From: an uncultured Thermoguttaceae bacterium
GTDB taxonomy: Bacteria > Planctomycetota > Planctomycetia > Pirellulales > Thermoguttaceae
NCBI GenBank assembly: GCA_938084835.1
Contig: CALKER010000009.1
Location: 124,001-188,000 of the forward strand
DNA length: 64,000 nt
Direction of reading: 5' to 3'
Position 1 is the stretch's first letter. Every line of letters begins with the position of its first letter. This document shows positions 45,503 through 55,233 of this stretch, piece by piece. The notes beneath the pieces were generated by a model. That model saw nothing but the letters and a program-made list of their open reading frames with translations. It was not told where the DNA came from and did not search any database. A program made the translations under genes and the position numbers.

Positions 45503-46753
45503 ATGCGCAAGCCACATGTAATTTTTGTCATCCCCGAACGAGTCAAAAGCCCGCGCCGAACGTGTCGCCAGTCTTCAAAAGCCAGAAGGGCGATGACGCT
45601 TGTGGAACTTCTCGTGGTGGTGGGAATCATCCTTCTCCTTTTGACGTTGGTAGTCCCTCGCGTGCAGCCACGAATCGAGGAAAACCGTCTCCGGGAGGCG
45701 GCTCGCGCTGTCAACGTCTTTTTGGCGGCGGCCCGAGTCCGGGCGATTGAATCGGGTCGACCCGTGGGTGTAGCCTTTGAGCGGCTGAGCGAACAGCCCA
45801 ATGCCTGCCGGGTCGTCTCCCAAATTCAATTTCCACCCCCTTATGCCGGGGAGATGCTCGATGCCCGTGTTCGCGTCGCCCTGCGCGATCCGCAGTCGGG
45901 AATCGTTCTGGCAAAAGTGCGGCAAGGAGATATCGCCGACAGACTGATTCGTCCTGGCGATCGCATTCGTTTCGGACATATTGGACATGGTGGCCCCTGG
46001 TTCGTACTAGCTCCTATTGATCCAGACCCTCTGCAAGGCAATCCCGACAGCAATGGGGATGGATTCATCGACTTTGACGATGGGTCGATTCAGTGGGAGT
46101 TAGACAGCAATGGACAAAGGTGGTCTGTTAATCGCTTTCTAGTGGGTGTCATTCCTGAGGAGAGTATGCCGACTCCGGCGCTTCCATGGCCATACGCACC
46201 GCGCTTCGGGGTCCCCGTACCATTTGTCATCGAACGAATGCCGAATTTAGACCCGGGCGGGACAGGGTTCGGTAGCGCGCTACTGAGATCTCCTGTGCCT
46301 CCACTCCAGCTTCCGGAGCAAGTGGTGATCGATTTGGGCGGGTCGGGCATCGGCCCCAACGGACGCGATTTTGCTGTTGAAAGCGCGGCCCCCCCGCTCC
46401 TTGTGATCTTCTCGCCTTCCGGAACCGTGGACGAAGTTTACTGTGGCGGGTCTAGTCTGCTTAATCCCTTCCGTCGGGTGCGACCAGTGGCCACGTTGTT
46501 TTTCCTTATCGGCTCATGGGAGCGAATGCCTAGCGACCCACTTGCGACTAGCTCGCTCGCTGAGGATGGCCTTCTCAATTGGCAGCATGCAGGAAATCTT
46601 TGGGTAGCTTTATCGCCCCAGAATGGATCGGCGACCGTTGCGCCAGTATATGCAGGGGGAATACTTGGCCCCGGAGGGAGGGCGATGCCACCAGATTTGT
46701 CCACCTCACGCCGTCTTGCACAAGAAAGTCAAGTCGCCCTTGGAGGTCGATGA
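45503..46753 (+). CDS. Pseudopilin, GspH-like
   Basis: A 416-residue pilin-like protein. The prepilin motif is RRA/MTLVELLVVVGI: cleavage would fall after A30 rather than the usual Gly, with Glu at +5 (E35). GspH-like placement of the helix and of the beta-rich domain (LREAARAVNVFLAAARVRA) follows. D182-S-N-G-D-G is a calcium-loop-like motif within NPDSNGDGFIDFDDG. The C-terminal part is long compared with the ~170 residues of classical GspH. Ribosome-binding site before ATG 45503 is weak. It overlaps the start region of the next gene. Confidence 0.8.
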   Translation: MRKPHVIFVIPERVKSPRRTCRQSSKARRAMTLVELLVVVGIILLLLTLVVPRVQPRIEENRLREAARAVNVFLAAARVRAIESGRPVGVAFERLSEQPNACRVVSQIQFPPPYAGEMLDARVRVALRDPQSGIVLAKVRQGDIADRLIRPGDRIRFGHIGHGGPWFVLAPIDPDPLQGNPDSNGDGFIDFDDGSIQWELDSNGQRWSVNRFLVGVIPEESMPTPALPWPYAPRFGVPVPFVIERMPNLDPGGTGFGSALLRSPVPPLQLPEQVVIDLGGSGIGPNGRDFAVESAAPPLLVIFSPSGTVDEVYCGGSSLLNPFRRVRPVATLFFLIGSWERMPSDPLATSSLAEDGLLNWQHAGNLWVALSPQNGSATVAPVYAGGILGPGGRAMPPDLSTSRRLAQESQVALGGR

Positions 46754-46758
46754 TCGTG

Positions 46759-48057
46759 ATGAATAGGCGACGCCAAGTTTTCGTCCACATGCCTGACTTC
46801 TCTGGGCTGCCTTTTGGCCCAAACGGTTTGACGCTCTTGGAAGTGCTCATTGCTTTGTTCGTGCTCATCGTCGCCGTTTTGGGCTTAATCTCCGTGATTC
46901 CCCTCGCAGCTCGAGGAGTAGAGGAGGCGGTAAAAGCGGATCGCACTCAGGTGTGCGGGCTCACGGGAATGTACACGCTGGCCTCGCGAGAGATCCTTTC
47001 CCAGGCGGACGGAATGAAGCACCGGATTTGCTCACCTTATGCGTGGGCAGATGTCCTTTTACGGCCGATGGTACCAACGACGAACACCCCGCTAGATGCC
47101 AGGCAGGGTTATGCGATAGACCCCTGGTTAATCGCTCAGACGGCGGAATACTACCTCAACGGCAACAATCAGGTCATTGACCCCGGATTCCAATATCTCG
47201 ATCGCTTTCCCTATCGCCCGCCAGTCACTAGTCCTGGAGACGACTGGTACTGGCCAGAATTGACTTTAAAAAGGGTGACGCTACTTGCCCCAATGTCTTT
47301 GCATCAAGGGGTAGTCGCGCAAAAAGGCATGTGGCTGCGAGTATTTCGGGCCGAAGATGACCTCGCGACGGGAGATCCCCTGGATGGCTCTGACCGCCCA
47401 ACCCTGATTTTTAACTTCGGCGGAGGCACTCGGCCGCTGAGAGCTGGAGCCCATGGCCACTATAGTTGGTTGGCCACAGTTAGCAGCGAAGATCCCCCGG
47501 ATCCGCAGCGGGGCAATCTCCTCCCCTTACAAGGTCCTCGGCGGTATCGCCTCGCGGTGGTGGTTTTCCACAAGCGTTCATTGTTGACGCCTGTTCAGTA
47601 CGACGGAATAGGTCCTTCCGGACAGCCGACCACTGAAGAACCGGCGCCCGAAACTCCCCCTGAACGCACGGTGGTGGCCACAGTTTTAGGGTCCGTAACT
47701 GGCACTGTCACCCTCAAATTGGTCGTTCCCCCGGCCCGAAGCGGCTACCTCGAAAACATTCCCGCGGGAACTTGGGTCATGCTCACCGGCTGGAACCCAA
47801 TTTGGGACCGGGCCGTGCACGAATGGTATAAGGTCATTAGCGTCGGTGAAGTTTACACCGAGGGTGTAAACGTCGTTCGAGAGATAACCGCGATAGGACG
47901 CGAGTGGCCAATAGATCCCACCACCGGCTGGTGTCTGCGGGATAGGGCAAGCGCGGAGTATCGGGACTTTAATGGCGATGGTCAGTTCCCAGACGTTCAG
48001 GTGTGCCTATTTGATGGGGTAGTGGGAGTCTACTGGACCACCATGGAAGTCTTTTAG
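46759..48057 (+). CDS. Pseudopilin, GspI-like
   Basis: A 432-residue pilin-like protein. The prepilin motif GPNG/LTLLEVLIALFVLIVAV (cleavage after G23, Glu at +5) is the GspI/PilV type. Several in-frame starts exist: ATG 46750 overlaps the previous stop, but GGAGG at 46742-46746 is too close; GTG 46756 and ATG 46759 have better spacing, so I use 46759. A loop D403-F-N-G-D-G near the C-terminus resembles the calcium-loop motif of its neighbours. The bulk of the protein is a beta-rich domain of unknown function. Confidence 0.8.
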   Translation: MNRRRQVFVHMPDFSGLPFGPNGLTLLEVLIALFVLIVAVLGLISVIPLAARGVEEAVKADRTQVCGLTGMYTLASREILSQADGMKHRICSPYAWADVLLRPMVPTTNTPLDARQGYAIDPWLIAQTAEYYLNGNNQVIDPGFQYLDRFPYRPPVTSPGDDWYWPELTLKRVTLLAPMSLHQGVVAQKGMWLRVFRAEDDLATGDPLDGSDRPTLIFNFGGGTRPLRAGAHGHYSWLATVSSEDPPDPQRGNLLPLQGPRRYRLAVVVFHKRSLLTPVQYDGIGPSGQPTTEEPAPETPPERTVVATVLGSVTGTVTLKLVVPPARSGYLENIPAGTWVMLTGWNPIWDRAVHEWYKVISVGEVYTEGVNVVREITAIGREWPIDPTTGWCLRDRASAEYRDFNGDGQFPDVQVCLFDGVVGVYWTTMEVF

Positions 48058-48275
48058 ATCGTGGGCAGTTGAGTGGGCCAATTGCCGGCTTCGACAATTT
48101 TGGTAGAGGGCAGAAGTCACCATCAGGCTTCACAGCAGAACGGGTGGCCTCTGAAGGCGGTGGAGAGCGGTGAATCCTCCCACTTTGCGGGCAAAGCGAC
48201 ACTTTGTGGGAAAGCATAGAGGTGTTTGGGCTTAGTCTTTGCGGGCCGGCTCAGTTCGGCAGAGGGAGAAACCCA

Positions 48276-51200
48276 ATGGACCGCAAAATTACGGCAGGAC
48301 ATCGGCACGGCGTGGTGCTCCTTGTGATCTTGGGGGTGGTAGCGCTTTTTGGGATGGCGGCTGTAAGCTTCCTTTTGATCGCTGGCCATCATCGGCGTGC
48401 CGCTTTAGTCCAGGCGCGGATCAGCGAATTCGATAACCCGCCAGCGCAACGCTATAAGTTGCTCGAAGAGGCCATGTATCAAGTGATCCGCGGAACGGAG
48501 AATCCCTTTTCCGTACTCCGGCATCATAGTCTTCTCGAGGATCTTTACGGTCACCCACCAGATCAACTGGTTATGGCTTATGATCCTCGCGTGAACGTTC
48601 TAGTAGGTTCGTTGGCGGGAATGGGTAGCGGCGATGGGCAGCTTTTGGCTTTTACCGCCCTAAGCTCGTTCGATATCCTAAATTCTTCTTTTAAGTCTGC
48701 CGAAATGCCATATAGGTTCGTTGGGCGACTTATCACTGCCGAGGATGGTCCGATAGCAAGCAAAACAACTCGGATTATTGATTACGATCCGGACACCAAT
48801 AGTTTCATAGCTTTACCTTTCGAAAATGTGCCCAACGGCTTGTTAGTGCAATGGTTTGGCGAACCGTTCGTCACAAGCCCAGGCAATCCTATTCCCCGGG
48901 TTGTGCGTCTCATTGTCAACGGGGTACCCTTTGCAGGTACGGGCGTGGGACTGAACCGCGAAAATTATCCTCGTTGTGATCGTTCACACCCGGATTTAGA
49001 CGACCCGGCTTTAGGCTACGTGGGGCCTCTGCCTGCGGCGCTTTTGCCTAATCCGCGGCATTGGCTAAGCCCTGACGATCCCGCGGCCCCCGGCGGGGCT
49101 AATGAAGATTACGATGCTGTCGACTATCAAAACATGTTGCTTGCCCTTCAATTGTCTGAGCCAACAGACCAGCCATACGGCTCGGTCCCCATCCCATCTC
49201 TTCACCGCCCAGAACTAATCAACTTTTGGGCCTATCGTTTAGTTCAAGAGATGATCGCTCGGGGACTTTCGCCCGAGGAGGCTTGGCGGGCTATGCTACG
49301 TCCCGATATATACGCTTCTGCCGACCAACAACGGACAATCCTGCGGGTGATGGCGCGGGCAAGCCTTCGGCCTTTGCCTTTTCTTCACCCGGTATTTGCC
49401 AGTGGAAATCCGGATTGGGCGGCTTGGTTGAGTCAATCCGCAAATTTGCAAGACCGGAGTCAACAACAACTCGAGAATCTGTGGCACCAAAGTCCCTTCC
49501 TATACGGTCCCTGGGATGTGGATAACGACGGCGATGGCTTGTGCGACAGCGTCTGGGTCGATCTGGGGATACCTGTGCGCCTATTACCCGATGGTCGCTT
49601 ATATAAGCCGCTTTTTGCCATACATTGCATCGATTTGGACGGCCGGCTAAATGTCAACGCCCATGGCTCGTTAGCTCAGACTACCCAGGAATATTATCGT
49701 CCTCCGCATACCAAAGAGGCACCTGGCGCTGGGCGGCTATTTCCTATGGCTCCCACGCAACAAGATCCAAACGTTACGGATTCGTTGGCAGCAGATGCTC
49801 AAGCCTACTACCTGTATGGAGGCCGAGGCAGCGGCTTTGGTCCTGCAGAGATTAATCTTCTTCCGCTGTTTGACGGCAATCGGTTGGCTTATCTGGAGCT
49901 TTTGGCCGGTAAGATCACCCCGCCGGTCGAAGGCCGTTACGGTGAGTGGCACATTCGCTTTCAAGGTCAAATCCCGCAACCGGGGCAAACCAGCTTCGAA
50001 GATCTCCTTAGTGCCAACAAATTCGTCCACTTTCCCCAAGATTATTTAAATTTTTCCGTACCCCATATTTTTGGTACCCCGCTGGATTACCGGGGGTATC
50101 TTGTGTGGGCCATCGACATTGTGGGGCAGCCACTATTCACAGCTTGGCAGGGCGCTTGGGGGAATTGGCGGCTGGATCACCCATACCAATTGAATCTGAG
50201 CCTAAAAGCCTCCCGAGGCGGCACTTTCACGGGCTTAGTAGACAGCCCCTTTTCACCTGCGGAGCTCGAGAGGGTCTTGCGGCCGTTTGATCGTGATTTT
50301 GCTAACCTGCCCGGCAGGCTCACGATTCTTTTGGGATCAGAATTCATCCGTAAACGTCATTTAGTGACGACCGATAGTTGGGACCTGCCCGTCCCCTCTT
50401 TACTTCGCTTTCCCGCTCCCCCCAACGTCAATCCTGAAGGATTTCTTAAATCTAATCACCCGGTGGAAATCGTGGCAGCTCGACTGCGGATGAATAAATG
50501 CCCAGAAGATCAGATTCCCGCTCAGCTGCGTTACATGTTAGGACCGGAGCTTGTGGCGGGCCTGCGCCTTAACCTTTCACGAGTCTTCGGGAACGGACAA
50601 GACGATGACGGCAATGGTGTTGTAGATGACTACTCCAACGAAGGAGCTGGGGAAACCATAACTTACCTCACGCCTCAGGGCCCGGTGGCAGTCCCCCTCG
50701 ATCTTGATAACAACGGAACACAAGATGCCTCCGAAGATCCGCGGGTTGCGCTTGCCCGCGCGCTTTATGTGTTGGCCATGGCTCTGACGGATGAAAATGT
50801 CGAGCCTTCATATTGGGAATGGCTAGGCGGACCAGGCACTGATAGGGCACGATTTTGGGCACAGTGGGCGGTCAATGTTGTGGACTTTTTTGACCGCGAC
50901 TCGATCATGACGCGATTTGAGTATGATCCCAACCCCTTCGATAAGGATGGTTGGAACCCTCCCGAAAATCCGCCAGGCCAGTATGTCGTTTGGGGTTGCG
51001 AACGTCCGGAACTTTTAATCACTGAGACACTTGCATTCCATGATCGTCGCACTCAGGATTTAGCGGCGTTCGGCTACGCGTACCCCAGGGAAGGCCAACC
51101 AAAAGAAGAGGATCAAGGAGACACGATTCCCGATCTCGATCAGTTGTATCGGCCACAAGGATCACTCTTTGTGGAGATCTATAATCCCTGGGTTAACCAT

Positions 51201-53789
51201 AGCGGCAGTTCTCAAATGGAACCGACGCCCGGCGAATTTTATCCCGCTGGTGGCGTGGGCGTGGACCTCAAGAGGACTGCGCCCGATGGTAACCCCGTGT
51301 GGCGCTTGGCCGTCACCAAGCCTACTTTTGCCTCTGGCGGAGCAGCTCTTGAGGAGACTCGGGAACTGGCCGATCCGGATGACGATTGGAACAATCCGCA
51401 ATTTTTGGAAAGGGTTGTCTACTTTACGAACCATGCGGGCCCCCCTGAGGAAACGAAAAAGGCAAAGATAACTTTTTTCACTTCCCGGCCTGAGGCTGCT
51501 GTTGTTCCCCCAGGTGGATATGCTGTCATCGGACCAGGCGGGCCTCCCGATCACTTTGTAACTTATATTGGATTTGACCAAAGTGGCCAACAAGACCGAA
51601 GAAACGTTCGGCACATTGTGTGTGATCCGTCGTCGCAGGTCTTTGCCGTCGTTAACAATAACGACGAGATCCCAGGAGGGATTCGCGGGCCGATACCCGT
51701 AATAATTGACAAAGCTATCAATGGTCCGAATAGTCCCGCGCGCGATCAGCGGCTAAGCGTAAGCGAGCCGACATATGGCTATGAACAATTGGAGTCCAAA
51801 AATAACGTGACATACAATGCGAGCACGGGGCAATATGACCAGCCTATTGACGAGCCACTCGACGCCCAGGCGGATCCGGATCTGTGGAATCGAGTTCTTG
51901 GGCGAAATACAACCGAAACTGGTTTCTGCATAGTGCACCTGCAGCGTTTGGCTGATCCCACCCGCCCGTGGGATCCTGTTTTGAATCCTTATCGAACAGT
52001 TGATTCTTTACCAGTGGATCTCACATCTTTTAACGGATTGAGCAATGACGAGGACTTCGGGGCGAAAGGTTCGGAATTGCAGGGTAGGCCGCTCGAAGAC
52101 GGGGATATTATGTTCCACACACGTCAACGGGGCGAGGCCAACTACCGGCCCGATCCAACCGATTCCTCAGTGCTTACTGACTTTAATATTTGGAAGCAAG
52201 AGCCCGTGTGGAAGGCCGTGAAAGACGACAACGAGAGAATTGGGGAGAATCACGTATTCAAACGCAAACTTTTTCATTCGCTCGGTTACCTCAACCGGAT
52301 GAGAAAGCGTGACCAGGAATTTTTCCCCATTTTCGGGGAGCCTTGGGATCCGAGTGATCCGAGCAGTCCCGTATTTGGACGAGAAGTTTATCGAGGGCAA
52401 CCGCGTCAGCCCGTGCCGTGGTTAACATGGTGGAATCGGCCGCCCGCAAGCCCCCTGGAGCTTCTCCTTGTGCCGGTCGTGCGGTCAAGCAAGTTGTTGG
52501 CTCGCCGGGAAGTTGCCAGCGACGACCCATCTCGCAACTCGCAGGCCTATTACGCCTACTATCGCATTGTAGACCGTGACATTTCCGCAGACGAGGGAAA
52601 TGATAGCCAACGATTGAATCCCTATGAACCATATAAGGGCACAAGTCGTGCCTGGTGGGCGATACCGTATCCACATTTGGGCAATTTCTTCGAAAGTTCT
52701 CGTCAGCCTTCTCAGATTTTATGGGGTAGAAATCCTTCTCCTCCTGCCCCGGAGCTTCACCGCATCCTGGAGTATGTGCGGGTTGCGTCCCCCTTTGTGG
52801 GAACCGAAATTCAAGGAAACCCACTGGCATTATCGGGTGATCCCGTAGGCGGACCTTCCCACCGATATCATCCACCTTACCACTTCATCTCCGAATACCG
52901 CGAGCCAGGAAAAATTAACATCAACACCGTTTTCGCCGAAAAAGTCTGGCAGGGTTTGTGGAACTCCCCAGCTTTATTGCGCCCTGAAGAAGAGCGGCGC
53001 CAGCTTGGTGGAGGAGTTGACATCGCAAGTGGGTTTGATCCCTATTATGATGATACAAGGGTCCAAGTTACAACGTTTTGGGATTCTTGGTGGCAGAGCC
53101 GAAGAGGATTCCCCGGTCAGGGTTATCTCTGGACGTTCGATCCGATATTCCCCACAGTTTTTGCTAATCCGCTTCGGTCTCCCTCGGGAGCGTGGCTCGT
53201 TCCCCTCCCGGTTTTAACGGCGGCCATCCCCCGCGAAGTGAACTCCACGTTGCTCAGGGAACATCCGCAGCAGCTTTTTGAGGACTTAAAAATGCTCTTT
53301 GCCGGCCCCCCACCAGTCCCAACCCAATTCAGATTCAGAAGGCCGCTTTTTGAAACAAAAGCATTAAAGCCAACAGAAGATGCATCAAACCCACTTGACC
53401 CAAATTCGCCACTTGTTCCCTGGTGCGATACCGATCGGAATCCGTTCTTCCGGTATCGACATTTGATGCGGCTGGCAAACTTGGTAACTCGCCGGAGCAA
53501 CGTCTACGCGGTGTGGATAACCGTGGGATTCTTCGAGGTGGCTCGGGCAGAACAGGGCAACATACCGGCTTGGCTTCAGGCTCTTATCGGGCAACATCCT
53601 AGCTTACTAGATGAACTCTATCCGGATGGATGGATTTTGGGGCCGGAGCTGGGAAGTGACCGGGGAGAGGTAAGGCGGCACCGAATGTTTTTCATCTTTG
53701 ACCGGTCGATCCCAGTTGGCTTTGTGCGCGGCCAAAACTACAACGTCGACAAAGCCATTCTGGTGAGGCGTTATATCGATCTTGACTGA
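48276..53789 (+). CDS. Giant GspK-like pseudopilin (1837 residues)
   Basis: Last gene of the cluster, ATG 48276 with GAGGGAGA upstream. The N-terminus has a prepilin-like HG/VVLLVILGVVALFGM helix with no Glu at +5, which is the mark of GspK/PilX, the tip-capping minor pseudopilin. GspK-type strings occur (REPGKININTVF, LDGRLNVNAHGS). Typical GspK is ~330 residues; this one has 1837, with no recognised catalytic domain. Asp/Asn-Gly calcium-loop-like motifs occur at D414 (DVDNDGDG), D776 (DDDGNG) and D809 (DLDNNG). Composition is Pro/Asp/Arg-rich and globular rather than disordered. In GspK the inserted domain binds Ca2+; here the role at the filament tip is inference. Confidence 0.75.
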   Translation: MDRKITAGHRHGVVLLVILGVVALFGMAAVSFLLIAGHHRRAALVQARISEFDNPPAQRYKLLEEAMYQVIRGTENPFSVLRHHSLLEDLYGHPPDQLVMAYDPRVNVLVGSLAGMGSGDGQLLAFTALSSFDILNSSFKSAEMPYRFVGRLITAEDGPIASKTTRIIDYDPDTNSFIALPFENVPNGLLVQWFGEPFVTSPGNPIPRVVRLIVNGVPFAGTGVGLNRENYPRCDRSHPDLDDPALGYVGPLPAALLPNPRHWLSPDDPAAPGGANEDYDAVDYQNMLLALQLSEPTDQPYGSVPIPSLHRPELINFWAYRLVQEMIARGLSPEEAWRAMLRPDIYASADQQRTILRVMARASLRPLPFLHPVFASGNPDWAAWLSQSANLQDRSQQQLENLWHQSPFLYGPWDVDNDGDGLCDSVWVDLGIPVRLLPDGRLYKPLFAIHCIDLDGRLNVNAHGSLAQTTQEYYRPPHTKEAPGAGRLFPMAPTQQDPNVTDSLAADAQAYYLYGGRGSGFGPAEINLLPLFDGNRLAYLELLAGKITPPVEGRYGEWHIRFQGQIPQPGQTSFEDLLSANKFVHFPQDYLNFSVPHIFGTPLDYRGYLVWAIDIVGQPLFTAWQGAWGNWRLDHPYQLNLSLKASRGGTFTGLVDSPFSPAELERVLRPFDRDFANLPGRLTILLGSEFIRKRHLVTTDSWDLPVPSLLRFPAPPNVNPEGFLKSNHPVEIVAARLRMNKCPEDQIPAQLRYMLGPELVAGLRLNLSRVFGNGQDDDGNGVVDDYSNEGAGETITYLTPQGPVAVPLDLDNNGTQDASEDPRVALARALYVLAMALTDENVEPSYWEWLGGPGTDRARFWAQWAVNVVDFFDRDSIMTRFEYDPNPFDKDGWNPPENPPGQYVVWGCERPELLITETLAFHDRRTQDLAAFGYAYPREGQPKEEDQGDTIPDLDQLYRPQGSLFVEIYNPWVNHSGSSQMEPTPGEFYPAGGVGVDLKRTAPDGNPVWRLAVTKPTFASGGAALEETRELADPDDDWNNPQFLERVVYFTNHAGPPEETKKAKITFFTSRPEAAVVPPGGYAVIGPGGPPDHFVTYIGFDQSGQQDRRNVRHIVCDPSSQVFAVVNNNDEIPGGIRGPIPVIIDKAINGPNSPARDQRLSVSEPTYGYEQLESKNNVTYNASTGQYDQPIDEPLDAQADPDLWNRVLGRNTTETGFCIVHLQRLADPTRPWDPVLNPYRTVDSLPVDLTSFNGLSNDEDFGAKGSELQGRPLEDGDIMFHTRQRGEANYRPDPTDSSVLTDFNIWKQEPVWKAVKDDNERIGENHVFKRKLFHSLGYLNRMRKRDQEFFPIFGEPWDPSDPSSPVFGREVYRGQPRQPVPWLTWWNRPPASPLELLLVPVVRSSKLLARREVASDDPSRNSQAYYAYYRIVDRDISADEGNDSQRLNPYEPYKGTSRAWWAIPYPHLGNFFESSRQPSQILWGRNPSPPAPELHRILEYVRVASPFVGTEIQGNPLALSGDPVGGPSHRYHPPYHFISEYREPGKININTVFAEKVWQGLWNSPALLRPEEERRQLGGGVDIASGFDPYYDDTRVQVTTFWDSWWQSRRGFPGQGYLWTFDPIFPTVFANPLRSPSGAWLVPLPVLTAAIPREVNSTLLREHPQQLFEDLKMLFAGPPPVPTQFRFRRPLFETKALKPTEDASNPLDPNSPLVPWCDTDRNPFFRYRHLMRLANLVTRRSNVYAVWITVGFFEVARAEQGNIPAWLQALIGQHPSLLDELYPDGWILGPELGSDRGEVRRHRMFFIFDRSIPVGFVRGQNYNVDKAILVRRYIDLD

Positions 53790-53831
53790 CGAGGGATTTG
53801 CGCGCTGCGCGGGCCGAGTCGCACCCCTCGT
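53789..53831. terminator. Inverted repeat between convergent genes
   Basis: ACGAGGG at 53789-53795 pairs with CCCTCGT at 53825-53831; the intervening 29 bases contain a GCGC-rich inner stem. It lies between the giant pseudopilin stop and the MFS transporter stop (53851), so it may terminate both transcripts. No T-run is evident. Confidence 0.35.
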
Positions 53832-53850
53832 GGCGGAAACGCGGTTGGCC

Positions 53851-55107
53851 TCACTCCGCTTTTTCGCCAAAGCGAGGTAGCATGCGGCGACTCGTGACCG
53901 TAAGGACTGTAATCCAGACGGTCCCCACCGAACTAAATAGGCCTGCCACTCCTAAGGCAAGGCTCGGGGCAGACAAGTGAAAGAGGTACCCCACATAGAG
54001 GCTGGCCGCAAGTTGGCCCACGGCCGTGGTAAAACCCACCAGCCCGAAGCCCAAGTTGCGCCACTGAAGCGGCACAAGTTCGGCCACGACTGCCTTCTCC
54101 ATGGCCTCTTCAATACCCAGCTCTATTCCGGAAAGAATCATGGCCACCGCAAGTAACCACAGGTTGGAAGAAAACAAAGCCGCCAGAAAGGTAGCCACCG
54201 TTAGAAGTCCGTATCCAAAGGCAAGCACTCCCAACCGGGATGTCCTGTCGGCTATGACTCCGGCCGGATACGGGGCCAAGCTACTCACCGCGTTGAGGAT
54301 GAGATACAAAATTACAGGCAGGCTAAGGGTACCCGGAGTGGCTTCACCACGGGCCCCCAAGGCCTGAATTACGAGAACCACCAAAAACAGCCGCGAATAA
54401 CTTCCCAGGGAAAAGACCCCCACCGCAAGCAGGTAACTGATGAAGGCTCCCGTTGGGCGATATCTTTCCCCGGAAGTGCTGAGTGATTCTCCCCCTGGGT
54501 CAATCGGATCCTCGAGGGGCTGACTGGCTTTTTCCTGAACCCCCAGCCAAACAAGGGCGGCTGCCATTAATCCGGGAACAGCGCCAAAGAGAATTACTGA
54601 GGGATAGGCCCATCCCATCCACAACAAGAATAGAGCTAGAAGCGGGCCAGCGACTGCCCCAAGCATGTCACCTGTGCGTTCCAAGCCGAAAGCTCGCCCA
54701 TAATAAGCCTTGGGCACTGCCTGCGACAAAAGATAATCCCTAAGAGGACCGCGAAAGCCGCGGGCAAACCAGGCTATCGCACGGAAAGATGTCAGAAAAA
54801 TCGGCCGAACCGTAAAAGCCAGGGCGACTGTAGCGAGGGTGGTGACGATGTACCCTGCCGCAGCAAAATACTTTTTTCGACGCGTAAGTTGGCCCATCAG
54901 GCCACCGGCCAATCGGCCAACATTAAGAGTGAAGTTCGCCACCCCCTCCATCCATCCCAAAACATGAGGACCTAAGCCCACAGAGGCAAAATAAAGGGGC
55001 AGAACTGCCGTGGCCGTTTCGTGGCTTACGTCCGACAGGAAAGTGGCCACACAGATAGCAATCACCGTCAAATTGATCCACGACTGGCGAAGTTGTTTAC
55101 GCCTCAT
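53851..55107 (-). CDS. Major facilitator superfamily transporter
   Basis: A 418-residue inner-membrane transporter of the 12-helix MFS type, judging from about a dozen hydrophobic stretches. The motif-A-like loop between helices 2 and 3 is GGLMGQLTRRK, and the second-half equivalent is GVIADRTSRLGV. The N-terminal SDVSHETATAVLPLYF is typical of a group of uncharacterised bacterial MFS proteins. Substrate and coupling ion cannot be told. A ~35-residue polar linker joins the two halves. The gene ends only 61 bp from the converging pseudopilin gene and lies downstream of a PP2C phosphatase, 126 bp away on the same strand. Confidence 0.85.
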   Translation of the reverse strand: MRRKQLRQSWINLTVIAICVATFLSDVSHETATAVLPLYFASVGLGPHVLGWMEGVANFTLNVGRLAGGLMGQLTRRKKYFAAAGYIVTTLATVALAFTVRPIFLTSFRAIAWFARGFRGPLRDYLLSQAVPKAYYGRAFGLERTGDMLGAVAGPLLALFLLWMGWAYPSVILFGAVPGLMAAALVWLGVQEKASQPLEDPIDPGGESLSTSGERYRPTGAFISYLLAVGVFSLGSYSRLFLVVLVIQALGARGEATPGTLSLPVILYLILNAVSSLAPYPAGVIADRTSRLGVLAFGYGLLTVATFLAALFSSNLWLLAVAMILSGIELGIEEAMEKAVVAELVPLQWRNLGFGLVGFTTAVGQLAASLYVGYLFHLSAPSLALGVAGLFSSVGTVWITVLTVTSRRMLPRFGEKAE

Positions 55108-55233
55108 CTTCTCATCCTAAGAAACACAGGAATGAAACCGGACAAGCCGGTAGCCGTAGTTCGAGCAAAAACGTCGGTTACCCCCTCAATTTATCAACGA
55201 AGCACGGTAATAGGAAAGGAGATGCAGACGAGC

